From Treponema parvum (GTDB taxonomy: Bacteria; Spirochaetota; Spirochaetia; Treponematales; Treponemataceae): a stretch of 64,000 nucleotides of DNA. The notes beneath the pieces are model-generated. The model was not told where the DNA came from, searched no databases, and saw only the letters and a program-made list of their open reading frames with translations. The position numbers and the translations under genes are program-made. Below are positions 27,916-36,582 of this stretch, piece after piece (the stretch's first letter is position 1; every line of letters begins with the position of its first letter). The stretch is from NCBI RefSeq assembly GCF_017893945.1, contig NZ_CP054257.1, positions 2,108,001 through 2,172,000 on the forward strand. Direction: 5' to 3'.

Positions 27916-28680
27916 TTACGGCACATATCCCATATTTTGAGAAATCTCCGCGGCGGTTTGCTTGAGATACTCGACTATTTCGGGAATCCGCTCGTCGGTG
28001 AGGATGCTAGTGCTGCCGCTTGCGCTGATAGCAGCGATTATATCGCCCCGGTAATCGTATACCGGCGCTCCGATACAGCGGTGCCCGATTTCAAATTCTT
28101 CGTTGTCGATCGCCCACCCGCGCTGTCTGACCGAATCGATTTCTTTTTGCAGCGCTTCGATAGTCGTAATTGTATTCGGCGTAAAGCGCGTAAATTCGGT
28201 TTTTCCCATAATCGAGCGAAGCTGCGCGTTCGAAAAATTCGCCAAAAGGCACTTGCCGAGCGAAGAACAGTACGCATGCATGCGCAGTCCGATTTGCGAA
28301 TACAATTTGATATTCGAAAATATGTCCATCTTTTCTATATACACGACCTTGTCGCCTTCCAAAACTCCCAAATGCGACGTAAGGCCGAACTTTGCCGTAA
28401 TCTGCGCGATATACGGACGCACTTCCGTTTGTAGCTCCAAACTGTCGATATAATAACTGACGGTTTCGATAAGCTTTAACCCGATTTTATAGGTGCCGTC
28501 TTCGTTCTTTTTTAAATATCTCCGCTTGAGCAGCGTCGAAATAATACGGTATGCCGTACTTTTATGCAGCCCCGCTTTTTCAGCAATTTCCGTTAATACG
28601 GCGGAACTTTTATTTGCCGCTACCGCTTCGATGATATCCAATGCCCGTTCAATAGATTGAACGCCGTGATCATCAGCCAT
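27916..28680 (-). CDS. IclR-family transcriptional regulator
   Basis: The 254-residue protein has an N-terminal winged helix (SIERALDIIEAV through AEKAGLHKSTAYRIISTLLKRRYL) and a C-terminal ligand-binding domain (SSLGKCLLANF, FEIGHRCIGAPVYDYRG, AISASGSTSIL). IclR proteins bind small organic acids and control catabolic genes, so the FIST-ALDH operon is a plausible target. A GGAGG site precedes the ATG. A palindrome over its promoter suggests autoregulation. Confidence 0.9.
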   Translation of the reverse strand: MADDHGVQSIERALDIIEAVAANKSSAVLTEIAEKAGLHKSTAYRIISTLLKRRYLKKNEDGTYKIGLKLIETVSYYIDSLELQTEVRPYIAQITAKFGLTSHLGVLEGDKVVYIEKMDIFSNIKLYSQIGLRMHAYCSSLGKCLLANFSNAQLRSIMGKTEFTRFTPNTITTIEALQKEIDSVRQRGWAIDNEEFEIGHRCIGAPVYDYRGDIIAAISASGSTSILTDERIPEIVEYLKQTAAEISQNMGYVP

Positions 28681-28769
28681 GGCATACCTCCGTTACGTTT
28701 TTCAGCAAGTTTACGGCAGAAATCGATGCGCGCAGTTATTTGTTGCTTATTTTTTACTTTTCCGTATTT

Positions 28770-28797
28770 AAATATAGTGCAATTTTTTAAAATTGCA
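28770..28797 (-). promoter_or_regulatory. Promoter and overlapping palindromic operator of the IclR gene
   Basis: On the minus strand TTGCAA, a 16-bp spacer and TATATT form a promoter. The perfect palindrome TGCAATTTT-tt-AAAATTGCA (28778-28797) overlaps the -35 box and spacer, where a repressor would block RNA polymerase. Confidence 0.5.
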
Positions 28798-28877
28798 AAG
28801 CCGCCCGGTGTAACATATCGACTCCGGCAACGGTTTTCGCCGGGTTCCTCATCCCATACAGAATTCACAAGGTGTGC

Positions 28878-31136
28878 TCAAGGCCGAGCCTTATTTCTTT
28901 TCGCATTTTCCGAAGACCAGCCGATCACGCGCTTTTTCATTCCCGCAATGTCGAGGACGCCTTCGGCAAAGCCCTTGCGTACCAATTCTTCGGGAACGTA
29001 TTCATCGTATTTTTCAAAAACGGGAATTTCTTTCGGATAGACAAGCTCGATCGGATCGAATTCCGTTTCGGCTTCTTCCGCAACAATTTTGAAAAATTCT
29101 TCTTCGCTCGCCTGCATCGTAAACTGCAGATAGTACGGGCGGGACGGATTCAAGCCTTTTAACCCGAGCCGCTTTGCGCACCGCAGTTTTAAAAAGCGTT
29201 CGAGCACAAAAAAGGCGTAGGTTCCCAGCCACGGAAACAGCGCCCACATTTTACCGCCGAGATTGATAAGCGGCCGATTTTGCATGAGCGCCTTTGCAAA
29301 GGTTTCCCGTGCATCGGCAAGGCGGCAGACGGCGTGCCGCATCAAATACGGATAAACTTTGTCTTCCGAAAGAACGCCGTACATCCGCTCCAAAATGTGC
29401 GTGTGTATGTCGCCGGCAACATCGCCGAAATACGCGGGGATATTGCCTTTAACCAAAGTGCAGTAAACTTCACGCTTTTTATGGTCCACTTCGTCGACCG
29501 CCCATACGCGGCCCGCGATGGCAATTTTGTCTCCCGCAGGCGGCGGCTTTACAATGGTGCCCAGCTGCTCCGAGCCTGAGCGCACGGTGTATTCGATATT
29601 TTCCTGAAACACCGCATAGAATTTATAATCGTTGACGATTCGCTCGCCTGCAAGACCGACGATGAGCCCGCCGTTTTCCGTACGGTTTATATGGTCGATT
29701 TCGATCAAGTGCCGAAGCAGCAAGCGGTAATCGTCCTGACCGATCCGATGAAAAGCAGACAGCGGCAAAACTCTGGACGCAAGTTCGGCGGGCGTCATTT
29801 CTCCGCGGGAAGCGAGCGTGCTCATCGTTTGATGATAGAGCAGACTGAAGGGCAGCCGTTCTGTCCTAGGCGGTTCAACAAAACGCTCTTCGATATACAG
29901 CTGTACGAGCGCGACGCCCTGAATGAGATACCACGGAATCATATCGGGCAGCATGGCCCGCGCTTCGGGGTGATCTTCGCGCATGACGAACCACATTTCT
30001 GAAGGATTGCCGCGGCGTCCGGTGCGTCCCATACGCTGCAAAAAGCCCGAAACGGTAAACGGCGCATCTATCTGAAAAGCGCGCTCAAGTTTGCCGATGT
30101 CGATGCCGAGCTCCAGCGTCGCCGTAGCACAAACGCTCATAAGCGAATCGTCGTCCTTCATTTCTTCTTCGGCGCTTTCGCGATAAGAAGCGGAAAGGTT
30201 TCCGTGGTGGATAAGGAAGCGGTCGGCTTCATGATTCGCTTCGCAGTATTGGCGCAGGTATTGGCAAACGGACTCGCATTCTTCGCGGGAATTGGTAAAC
30301 ACGAGGCATTTTTTTCCGCGCGTGTGTTCGAAGATGTATCCGATGCCGGGGTCGGCGGCCTTAGGTGCTGTGTCGGTTGCGGGCTCTATAATCGACGCTT
30401 CCGAAAAGGCCTCTCTGCCCTCGTCGGCTTGCGGAGCGGTATTGAAAAAATGCTCCATAGAAAGCCGCCACACTTCCTTTCCGCCATCAAAACGGGGAAT
30501 GACCGTCTTTTTGCCGCTGCCCGCCGAAAGAAATTTTCCGGCGTCCTCAGGGTTGCCGATGGTCGCGGAAAGCCCGATGCGTCTGGGCTTACACGATGCG
30601 GTTTTGCACAGCCGCTCGATAAGGCAAAAAGTCTGCAAGCCGCGATCGGCGCGGAGAAACGAGTGAATTTCGTCGATGACGATAAATCGCAGATCGCCGA
30701 AAAGCGAAGGAATTTCCATGTGCTTGTTGATTATCAGGGATTCCAAAGATTCCGGCGTTATCTGCAATATGCCCGCCGGTTTTCGCAGGAGTTTCCGCTT
30801 TTGGGACTGCGGCACATCTCCGTGCCAGCGCGTAACGGGTATTCCGGCTTCTTCGCACAGTTCGCCCAATCGTCCGAACTGGTCGTTGATGAGCGCTTTG
30901 AGCGGCGCAATGTACAAAACGCCGACGGATGAAGACGGATTTTCCGCAAGCAGGCTCAAAATCGGAAAAAATGCCGCTTCCGTTTTTCCCGATGCGGTTG
31001 ACGCGGTCAAAAGAACGTTGTCATCCGTATTAAAAATGGCGTCCCCCGCGGCATTTTGCACGGCGCGCAGCATTTGCCATCCCGAACGGTAGATATAGTC
31101 CTGTATAAACGGTGCATATCGGCTGAAAACATCCAT
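28878..31136 (-). CDS. sngC: Shango-type DEAD/DEAH helicase (Lhr-like, SngC)
   Basis: The 752-residue superfamily 2 helicase has Walker A TASTASGKTEAA (about residue 43), DEIH in IVIDEIHSFL, SAT in GLSATIGNP and motif VI QRMGRTGRRG. The C-terminal half resembles Lhr-like helicases, the type also used as BrxHI in BREX. With the TerB protein and ATPase upstream it forms the three-gene set described as the Shango anti-phage system. It starts 14 nt after the ATPase stop, with an AAGGAAAA site. The trigger and mechanism are not known from sequence. Confidence 0.83.
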   Translation of the reverse strand: MDVFSRYAPFIQDYIYRSGWQMLRAVQNAAGDAIFNTDDNVLLTASTASGKTEAAFFPILSLLAENPSSSVGVLYIAPLKALINDQFGRLGELCEEAGIPVTRWHGDVPQSQKRKLLRKPAGILQITPESLESLIINKHMEIPSLFGDLRFIVIDEIHSFLRADRGLQTFCLIERLCKTASCKPRRIGLSATIGNPEDAGKFLSAGSGKKTVIPRFDGGKEVWRLSMEHFFNTAPQADEGREAFSEASIIEPATDTAPKAADPGIGYIFEHTRGKKCLVFTNSREECESVCQYLRQYCEANHEADRFLIHHGNLSASYRESAEEEMKDDDSLMSVCATATLELGIDIGKLERAFQIDAPFTVSGFLQRMGRTGRRGNPSEMWFVMREDHPEARAMLPDMIPWYLIQGVALVQLYIEERFVEPPRTERLPFSLLYHQTMSTLASRGEMTPAELASRVLPLSAFHRIGQDDYRLLLRHLIEIDHINRTENGGLIVGLAGERIVNDYKFYAVFQENIEYTVRSGSEQLGTIVKPPPAGDKIAIAGRVWAVDEVDHKKREVYCTLVKGNIPAYFGDVAGDIHTHILERMYGVLSEDKVYPYLMRHAVCRLADARETFAKALMQNRPLINLGGKMWALFPWLGTYAFFVLERFLKLRCAKRLGLKGLNPSRPYYLQFTMQASEEEFFKIVAEEAETEFDPIELVYPKEIPVFEKYDEYVPEELVRKGFAEGVLDIAGMKKRVIGWSSENAKRNKARP

Positions 31137-31149
31137 AGCGGTCTTTTCC

Positions 31150-32481
31150 TTACACGCTGAATTCTACAAAAGTGCCGTCCGCTTCGTCCGATACCGCTTC
31201 GGTTTTGGCGTATGAAAATTCATCGGAATTCAGCATTTGTTCTATGGACATGGACGGATTTTGATACAAAAGATTCAACAGTTCGATAAAATCCCGAATC
31301 ACTTCGCGCGGAGTTATATTCAAATCCGCACCGATGCGCTCGTATTCGATGCGGATAAAAACGGCCAGATCGTCCGTCGTAACGCTCCTTGCGTATCCGT
31401 ACAGATCGGCATGCATGGCGGCGAGCTTTTCGCACAGGATGAGCATTTCTTCGGCGGTAAGCGGCTCCAAGCGGATGACAGGCGCCAATAAGTCGCGCGC
31501 TCCGGGTTTTGAAAATTTTCCTTCCGTAAGGCGCGAGCGCAGCGCTTCATAGCTGTACACACCGCGCCGCTTATCCTCGACGGCCTGCGGCGTGGCTCCC
31601 ATGAGAATGCCCACATATTTCGCCTTACCCTGCAGGGTATCGTTATACATAGTCAGCAGTTTTTCGTAATTGTACTGCCGCGTAATTGCATTGGGGATTT
31701 TATATATGTTTACGAGTTCGTCGATGATGATCATCATGCCGGTGTAGCCGGCCAAACGGAAAAAGGCGGCGAAGAGTTTGAGATAATCGTACCAATCATC
31801 GTCTGAGATGATAATGTTGACGCCCAGTTCTTCTTTTGCTTCGCGCTTCAGATTGTATTCGCCGCGGAACCAGCGCACAACCTTCGCCTTCAGCGCATCG
31901 TCCCCGTTCACGTAGGCATGATAGTAAGCCGAAAGGAGTTTTGCAAACTCAAAGCCGTGTACCAGTTCGCTGACGGAGGAAGTAACCGCGTAGATTTTTT
32001 TGTCCACCGACGCCGTAAGAGCGGGATCGCCCGGTACGGCGCCGCTTTCGTTTACGGCTTCGCTCTGCACGCCGCTTATCCAGCGGTCGAGCACTAAAGT
32101 GAGCGCTCCGCCTTCGGGCTTTGTCTTTGTGGACAGGTTGCCGATGAGTTCGCGGTAGGTGGCAAGTCCTTGCCCGTGCGTTCCCTGCAGCCTCCGTTCG
32201 GGCGAAAGATCGGCGTCGGCGACGACAAAGCCCCGCTCCATGATATGGTTGCGGATTGTCTGCAAAAGAAAGCTCTTGCCCGAACCGTATCGTCCCACGA
32301 TAAAGCGGAAGGACGCGCCTCCTTCCGAAATAATATCCACGTCGTGAAGGAGCGCTTCGATTTCGTTTTTCCGCCCGACGGTGATGTACGGAAGGCCAAT
32401 GCGGGGAACGACGCCGCCTTTCAGGGAATTTAACACGGCTTGAGCGATTCTCTTCGGTACCTTTCTGTTTTCTTCGTTCAT
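31150..32481 (-). CDS. sngB: Shango-type ATPase (BrxD/DUF2791-like, SngB)
   Basis: The 443-residue P-loop ATPase has Walker A GRYGSGKSFL near residue 60 and Walker B MMIIIDELVNIYK near 220. It resembles the BREX ATP-binding protein BrxD. The open frame extends to 32556, but the real start is the ATG at 32481, whose ATGA overlaps the stop of the TerB gene. An AGAGG site lies 9 nt upstream. The overlap implies translational coupling with the TerB protein. It probably loads or powers the helicase encoded next (inference). Confidence 0.85.
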   Translation of the reverse strand: MNEENRKVPKRIAQAVLNSLKGGVVPRIGLPYITVGRKNEIEALLHDVDIISEGGASFRFIVGRYGSGKSFLLQTIRNHIMERGFVVADADLSPERRLQGTHGQGLATYRELIGNLSTKTKPEGGALTLVLDRWISGVQSEAVNESGAVPGDPALTASVDKKIYAVTSSVSELVHGFEFAKLLSAYYHAYVNGDDALKAKVVRWFRGEYNLKREAKEELGVNIIISDDDWYDYLKLFAAFFRLAGYTGMMIIIDELVNIYKIPNAITRQYNYEKLLTMYNDTLQGKAKYVGILMGATPQAVEDKRRGVYSYEALRSRLTEGKFSKPGARDLLAPVIRLEPLTAEEMLILCEKLAAMHADLYGYARSVTTDDLAVFIRIEYERIGADLNITPREVIRDFIELLNLLYQNPSMSIEQMLNSDEFSYAKTEAVSDEADGTFVEFSV

Positions 32482-33851
32482 TGTATGTTTCCTCTGAGTA
32501 TGCGGCCGATGTCTTCGCGGTAGTCGTCCACAAGCGTAAGGTCGCCGTTGTCGCATTCCACGGCGATGTCGCCGATTGTATCGAACAGGGCTTCGTTTAA
32601 AGAATCGGCAAAAATTTCAGCCATTTCGTTCCGAGCCTTCAAAATGCTCTTTACGGATTCTCCGCGCAAAAGCAGCGTCAGGATATCCGCCTGTTCCGCA
32701 GTGATCGGCATGGCGGGAATTTCGCCGCCGGAAGCGGCTTCGTTGCGGAATGCCGGTTCGTCGGACGTGCGATTTTTGTACGCACTATCTTCACGCTCCG
32801 CTTTTTCTTCTTGCGCTTGATTTTCCCGATTGTTTTCATGCGTTTTTTCGTCCGCTTTTTCTTCTTCGGTTAAAAGGTTTTCACGGGTTTGCAGAGCATC
32901 TTTTCGGATCCTGTCAAGGTCGCCGAAGCGGATTGTAACCTTAGGCTTCAAGGCTTCCGCTTGCAAGCACTTTTCGACAGCGATCACGTCTTCGATGATT
33001 ACAGCGGCCCACGCGTCTTCCGGTCTTTCTTTTAAGGGCCGGCCCGCATTCAAATAGATACGCAGCCTTCGCTCGGTTTCGCGCAGCAAGCCTTCGAAAA
33101 GCGCCTTGTCATAGTACAGGCTGTGATAACAGCGCTCTTTCCACTTTCCGCCGCGGCAGATATACCGATGACATTCGTTAAGAGAATAATCGGCGTTTAT
33201 CGCCGGCTGCGGATTCCAATAAACCGCATTTTCGAGCGGATGCCAGCTGAATTCTCTTTGCCTGCCGAAGCACGCAGTAAAAAAATCTTTTCCGTCTTTT
33301 TTATACTGTGATGCGGCATAACGCCACACCGCTGCGAATAAGCGTTTTGCGCCGGCTTCGGACTTTTTAAAAACCGCTCCGTTTTGTATCTTCGCCCCGC
33401 CGAATGCGCAGAGCGCACCGAACAGTTCGTCATCACTGTACTGTGCGGGCTTGCGGAGAACCGAAAGTGCGGCATCCCGTTTTAATGTTTCCGCATTTGC
33501 ATATCGGACGGCAGTCTCCGGAGCGGCGCCTCCGGTAACGGCAAGTTCGTGCATCCAGCGGCGCAGATTTTTGCGCATGCCGCCGTCTCCGATGCCGGAA
33601 TCGATAAAGCCGTTTTCAAACGCTTCCATTTTACAAAGAGCGTCTTCAAGCGAAGATGTGCCGATGCCGTTTAAAAGTTCGTAAAGATACAGGTACACAA
33701 GCGATGCGGCGATCGGCTCATAGACGCCTTTTCGGACCTTCGTCCTCCACGTAAAATAGCCGCGAAGCTGCTTTACGCTCAAATCGTGATAGGTTGTAAA
33801 ATATCGATGAAATTCGCCGTTCCACGGAGCATCGTCTTCGTAATCCTCCAT
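32478..33851 (-). CDS. sngA: TerB-domain protein (TerB_N/TerB_C, SngA)
   Basis: The 457-residue protein has a TerB_N-type N-terminal region (PTYYD-like TTYHDLSVKQLRGYFTWRT, YLYLYELLNGIG). It ends in a TerB_C-type domain (DILTLLLRGESVK, LNEALFDTIGDIAVE, VDDYREDIGRIL). A highly charged Glu/Lys-rich linker lies around residues 320-370. In Shango systems this is the SngA component; how it works is not established. It follows the MmcQ-like gene by 24 nt and overlaps the ATPase gene by 4 nt. Its ribosome site is weak, so coupling to the upstream gene is likely. Confidence 0.82.
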   Translation of the reverse strand: MEDYEDDAPWNGEFHRYFTTYHDLSVKQLRGYFTWRTKVRKGVYEPIAASLVYLYLYELLNGIGTSSLEDALCKMEAFENGFIDSGIGDGGMRKNLRRWMHELAVTGGAAPETAVRYANAETLKRDAALSVLRKPAQYSDDELFGALCAFGGAKIQNGAVFKKSEAGAKRLFAAVWRYAASQYKKDGKDFFTACFGRQREFSWHPLENAVYWNPQPAINADYSLNECHRYICRGGKWKERCYHSLYYDKALFEGLLRETERRLRIYLNAGRPLKERPEDAWAAVIIEDVIAVEKCLQAEALKPKVTIRFGDLDRIRKDALQTRENLLTEEEKADEKTHENNRENQAQEEKAEREDSAYKNRTSDEPAFRNEAASGGEIPAMPITAEQADILTLLLRGESVKSILKARNEMAEIFADSLNEALFDTIGDIAVECDNGDLTLVDDYREDIGRILRGNIQ

Positions 33852-33875
33852 GAATTGTGCCTGTACGCAGAAATT

Positions 33876-34394
33876 TCAGCATTTTTGGCGGAACGAACCG
33901 TCGCCGTACCGATAGAGCTTTATCATTTTGCGGATTTTTTCGGGGATTTGAGCGGTCTGCAAAGAAGACGCCACCTTTGAAAACGGAATCGCCGATGCGT
34001 GATATTCCGCCTGCGCCGCCGGCAAATCGCTTGCGAGCACGATCGTAAATCCGCGCTGTTCTCCCGCTTTCATCGCTTTGTCAAACAGAGCGAACACGAC
34101 ATCCTCTTTTGTGCCGCTGTCAAACCTGACTCCGACCCAGTTTTTTCCGCGCATGCGAAACGGTGCCGAAAGAAACGGCGCGTCATACTCCTCAAGCGCT
34201 TCTTTCGCACACTTGATATCGCACAGTTCCGTTTCTTCGCCGAGGGACGCATTCCATCTGCGCATCAAAAGCGCAACCCATTTTTGCGTGTCCGGATCCT
34301 CGAGTACGGAAAATTCGGGAAAATCCGCCCATTTATGCTGTTCGGCAATGTTATATTTTTCTTTTGCGTATATCGTCAGATCCCGTAATCGCAT
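33876..34394 (-). CDS. MmcQ/YjbR-like protein heading the Shango operon
   Basis: The 172-residue protein shows MmcQ/YjbR-type features in its first 115 residues: FPEFSVLEDPDTQKWVALLM, CDIKCAKEAL, PFRMRGKNWVGVRFDSG. A C-terminal segment (SKVASSLQTAQIPEKIRKMIKLY) is extra. The fold is a CyaY-like domain with proposed DNA binding. It is the first gene after the operon promoter, so it is made with the three Shango proteins, although it is not part of the published three-gene set. No clear Shine-Dalgarno precedes the ATG. Confidence 0.65.
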   Translation of the reverse strand: MRLRDLTIYAKEKYNIAEQHKWADFPEFSVLEDPDTQKWVALLMRRWNASLGEETELCDIKCAKEALEEYDAPFLSAPFRMRGKNWVGVRFDSGTKEDVVFALFDKAMKAGEQRGFTIVLASDLPAAQAEYHASAIPFSKVASSLQTAQIPEKIRKMIKLYRYGDGSFRQKC

Positions 34395-34427
34395 TTTTCG
34401 GTCGTTCTTTTCAGCGTTAGTATTAAA

Positions 34428-34456
34428 ACTATACTAATGTATACAAAAAGATCAAG
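34428..34456 (-). promoter_or_regulatory. Promoter of the Shango operon with an overlapping inverted repeat
   Basis: On the minus strand TTGATC (34451-34456), a 17-bp spacer and TATAGT (34428-34433). A 7-7-7 inverted repeat, TTAGTAT and its complement at 34417-34437, covers the -10 box and the start point, as a repressor site would. Confidence 0.6.
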
Positions 34457-34500
34457 TATTTTTTTATCATCACATAGCTTTCTGCGTTTTAAAATCAAGT

Positions 34501-34601
34501 TTTTTATTTAGGGCGGCTGCCCGCAAAGCGGGCACCGGGCTCTTGCTGCAAGTCCTCGCGGCTAAAGCCGCTGCGGTCTTTCCGCGACGATCCCTGCCGC
34601 A
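34501..34601 (+). repeat. 101-bp direct repeat, copy 2, running into queH
   Basis: It is identical to 21387-21487. Its last 40 bases (34562-34601), read on the minus strand, encode the final 13 residues of QueH and its TAG stop. Confidence 0.9.
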
Positions 34602-35215
34602 TTTGAAGAGAGCGAATACACGCAGCCGCAATAATCCTGCCTGTACACCCCGTACTCTTTGGAAATCTCTATTGACCTTAGGTATCCGTTTTTTTTCTTA
34701 AAATCCGAATAAAGATACCTCAATTCAAGTCCGTTTTTTACGGCCTGCTCGTCAAGCAGCCTGCCTATTTCGTTCACTTTGTCGGAATCTTTATAAGGGC
34801 TTAAAGTCAAAGTAGTCGCAAAAAAATCAAAATTATTTTCGGCGGCATATTCAAAAGCCTTTTTCATCCGGAATTCGTAACACCTTCGGCATCGTTCGCC
34901 GCGCTCGGCCTCAAAAGCGAGTTCCGGGCATTCTTCGATTCTTATCGCCCTGTCATAATCGTCTTTATCGTAGCTGCCTTCCAAAATCCGTATCTCCTGT
35001 CCCGTAGCGGAGCGAAGCTTTTCTACAAATTTAAATATCTCGTCCCTGCGTTTTTCATATTCTTCAAATGGATAAATATTAGGGTTATAAAAATACACGC
35101 TTATTTCAAAAAAGGAAGAAATTTTTTCCAGGCAAGCCGTACTGCACGGCCCGCAGCAGGCGTGCAGCAAAAGTGAAGCTTTTTTGCCTTCAAGACCGGC
35201 TATGATTTTTTCCAT
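34562..35215 (-). CDS. queH: Epoxyqueuosine reductase QueH
   Basis: QueH reduces epoxyqueuosine in tRNA to queuosine, replacing QueG. The 217-residue protein has the family Cys motifs LLLHACCGPC near residue 15, ERCRRCYEFRM near 110 and YCGCVYSL near the end, plus YNPNIYPFEEYEKR and TLTLSPYKDSD. The frame is open to 35314, but a TATAAT lies 6 nt before the ATG at 35215 and the family sequence starts there. The C-terminal AAGIVAERPQRL is encoded by the 101-bp repeat and is not family sequence; the normal end would be near YCGC. Confidence 0.9.
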   Translation of the reverse strand: MEKIIAGLEGKKASLLLHACCGPCSTACLEKISSFFEISVYFYNPNIYPFEEYEKRRDEIFKFVEKLRSATGQEIRILEGSYDKDDYDRAIRIEECPELAFEAERGERCRRCYEFRMKKAFEYAAENNFDFFATTLTLSPYKDSDKVNEIGRLLDEQAVKNGLELRYLYSDFKKKNGYLRSIEISKEYGVYRQDYCGCVYSLSSNAAGIVAERPQRL

Positions 35216-35221
35216 TACATC

Positions 35222-35227
35222 ATTATA
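35222..35227 (-). promoter_or_regulatory. -10 box abutting the queH start
   Basis: TATAAT on the minus strand is followed by 6 nt (GATGTA) and the ATG at 35215, with no Shine-Dalgarno. A leaderless transcript is likely; no good -35 is seen. Confidence 0.5.
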
Positions 35228-35562
35228 ATTTGTCTTTATTTTACGGCCTTGAGATCTTTTTTTATGTTCGGTTTCGGATACTTGCATTCTAAAGGCTTGC
35301 CGTGCCAAATTCATGTTTTAAACATATATTTTTTAACGGCCCTATGCAAGAACGCAAGGCGACAGTCTGCCGCCAGCCGCAGCAGAACGACGCAGGCACA
35401 TTGCTTGCCTGACGGCTTTTTATTCGCTATATTGAATAAAAAGTTGTTTTTAACTTTTATTTGCGGCATCCGCGCCTCCGTCCGCAACAAAATTTCAGGC
35501 GAGATGCGGTGCGGTTCCGTGCAAAACAAAATTTCAGGCCGCACAAAATTTTATTCGGTTCT
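35228..35562. other. Intergenic DNA upstream of queH
   Basis: No credible gene is present; short open frames lack family sequence or ribosome sites. A near-repeated phrase CAAAATTTCAGGC occurs twice (about 35488 and 35528). Confidence 0.5.
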
Positions 35563-35855
35563 TTAAAATTCAACAGTCGAACAAAATGTCAATTTTGGAG
35601 ACTGTTGAATTCGTGCGCATCTTGCGCACAGTTAATAAGCGATGTTTGCCGAAAGACAAACTCGAAATTAAAATATGCCGCGCTTATTTAGCGGCATCTT
35701 TTAAACCTTCCTTAAAATTCAACAGTTGAGAGAATATCAATTCTCGAAAACTGTTGAATTGATGCGCGATAGCGCATATGTTAATTAGCGATGTTTGCAC
35801 AGCAAACTCGTCGTTTAATGAGACTGCGATATTCTTAGCGGTCGAAATTAAACCT
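35563..35855 (+). repeat. Two diverged tandem units of the multi-hairpin element upstream of clpP
   Basis: Unit 1 has stem AATTCAACAGTC/complement (35567-35578 and 35600-35611), GTGCGC/GCGCAC (35613-35629), GTTTG/CAAAC (35644-35661) and ATGCCGC/GCGGCAT (35675-35697). Unit 2 has AATTCAACAGTT/complement (35716-35727 and 35749-35760) with an inner GAGAAT/ATTCTC, ATGCGC/GCGCAT (35762-35777), GTTTGC/GCAAAC (35793-35807) and a GACTGC/GCGGTC arm. The order equals the 146-bp units at 10753, but the stems differ in sequence and keep pairing. Confidence 0.75.
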
Positions 35856-35874
35856 GCTATTTACAGGAGCAACG

Positions 35875-36492
35875 ATGAACGGTATGTATGGCATTGTCTT
35901 CAATGAAGAAGACGACGACGACGAAAAAAACAAAAAATCCGCCGATCCGTTAATGGAAAAATTTCTAAAAACAAGGCAGATAATTCTTTCGGGAGAAATA
36001 AACAAAGATCTGGCGGAAAAGATAGTCAGGCAGCTGCTTTTGCTTGAAGCGGACAACAAAGACCCTATCTGCATGTACATAGATTCTCCGGGCGGCGACG
36101 TCGACGCAGGTTTTGCAATATTTGACATGATCCGTTTTATAGACGCTCCCGTGTGCCTTATCGGTATGGGGCTCATTGCAAGCGCGGCAGCCCTCGTACT
36201 TTTAGCCGTACCCAAAGAGCGCCGTATAGGGCTGCCTGACAGCCGCTATCTCATACACCAGCCGCTGTCCGGAATAAAAGGGGTGGCAACCGATATAGAG
36301 ATCCACGCGCAGGAAATGGCAAAAACACGCGCAAAATTGAATAAGCTGATCGCAGACGAAACGGGAAAGCCTTTGCCGCAGGTTGAAAAAGACACCGACC
36401 GTGATTATTGGCTTACCGCGGCGGACGCAAAAGAATACGGTCTTATAAGTTCCATCGTTTCAACGCGCGCAGACTTAAAAAAGATAATGTAG
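35875..36492 (+). CDS. clpP: ATP-dependent Clp protease proteolytic subunit
   Basis: The 205-residue serine protease subunit forms the barrel that works with ClpX or ClpA. The nucleophile Ser lies in GLIASAAALVL, the His in YLIHQPLSG and the Asp in the VEKDTDRDYWL region. GLIASAA differs from the common GQAASM form but keeps the Ser. An acidic Asp/Glu-rich patch at residues 11-17 is unusual for a propeptide. AGGAG precedes the ATG. No clp ATPase gene is adjacent. Confidence 0.93.
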   Translation: MNGMYGIVFNEEDDDDEKNKKSADPLMEKFLKTRQIILSGEINKDLAEKIVRQLLLLEADNKDPICMYIDSPGGDVDAGFAIFDMIRFIDAPVCLIGMGLIASAAALVLLAVPKERRIGLPDSRYLIHQPLSGIKGVATDIEIHAQEMAKTRAKLNKLIADETGKPLPQVEKDTDRDYWLTAADAKEYGLISSIVSTRADLKKIM

Positions 36493-36532
36493 ATATATGA
36501 AGGCAATGCGTTACGCGGCAGGGATTATGTAA

Positions 36533-36582
36533 GTCGCATGTCCGTGTGCGACAAACGCCGCCGAGGAAGTCTTCCGCGGCGT
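36533..36582. repeat. Paired hairpins downstream of clpP
   Basis: GTCGCA/TGCGAC (36533-36552) is followed by ACGCCGC/GCGGCGT (36555-36582). The first part, GTAAGTCGCATGTCCGTGTG, is shared with the reverse strand at 5227-5247 with one difference. This may end the clpP transcript. Confidence 0.5.

Noticed and set aside
28878..33851. BREX type 2 or DISARM assignment for the helicase/ATPase/TerB operon
   Set aside because: No pglX, pglZ, brxL or drmA/B/C genes are present, and the three-gene set with a TerB protein fits Shango better.
35563..35855. Integron attC-like sites (ATTCAAC ... GTTGAAT) upstream of clpP
   Set aside because: The R''/R'-like ends fit the consensus, but the span is only about 43 bp. 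Other copies of the element (for example at 10753) lack these ends, and the flanking genes are not cassettes.
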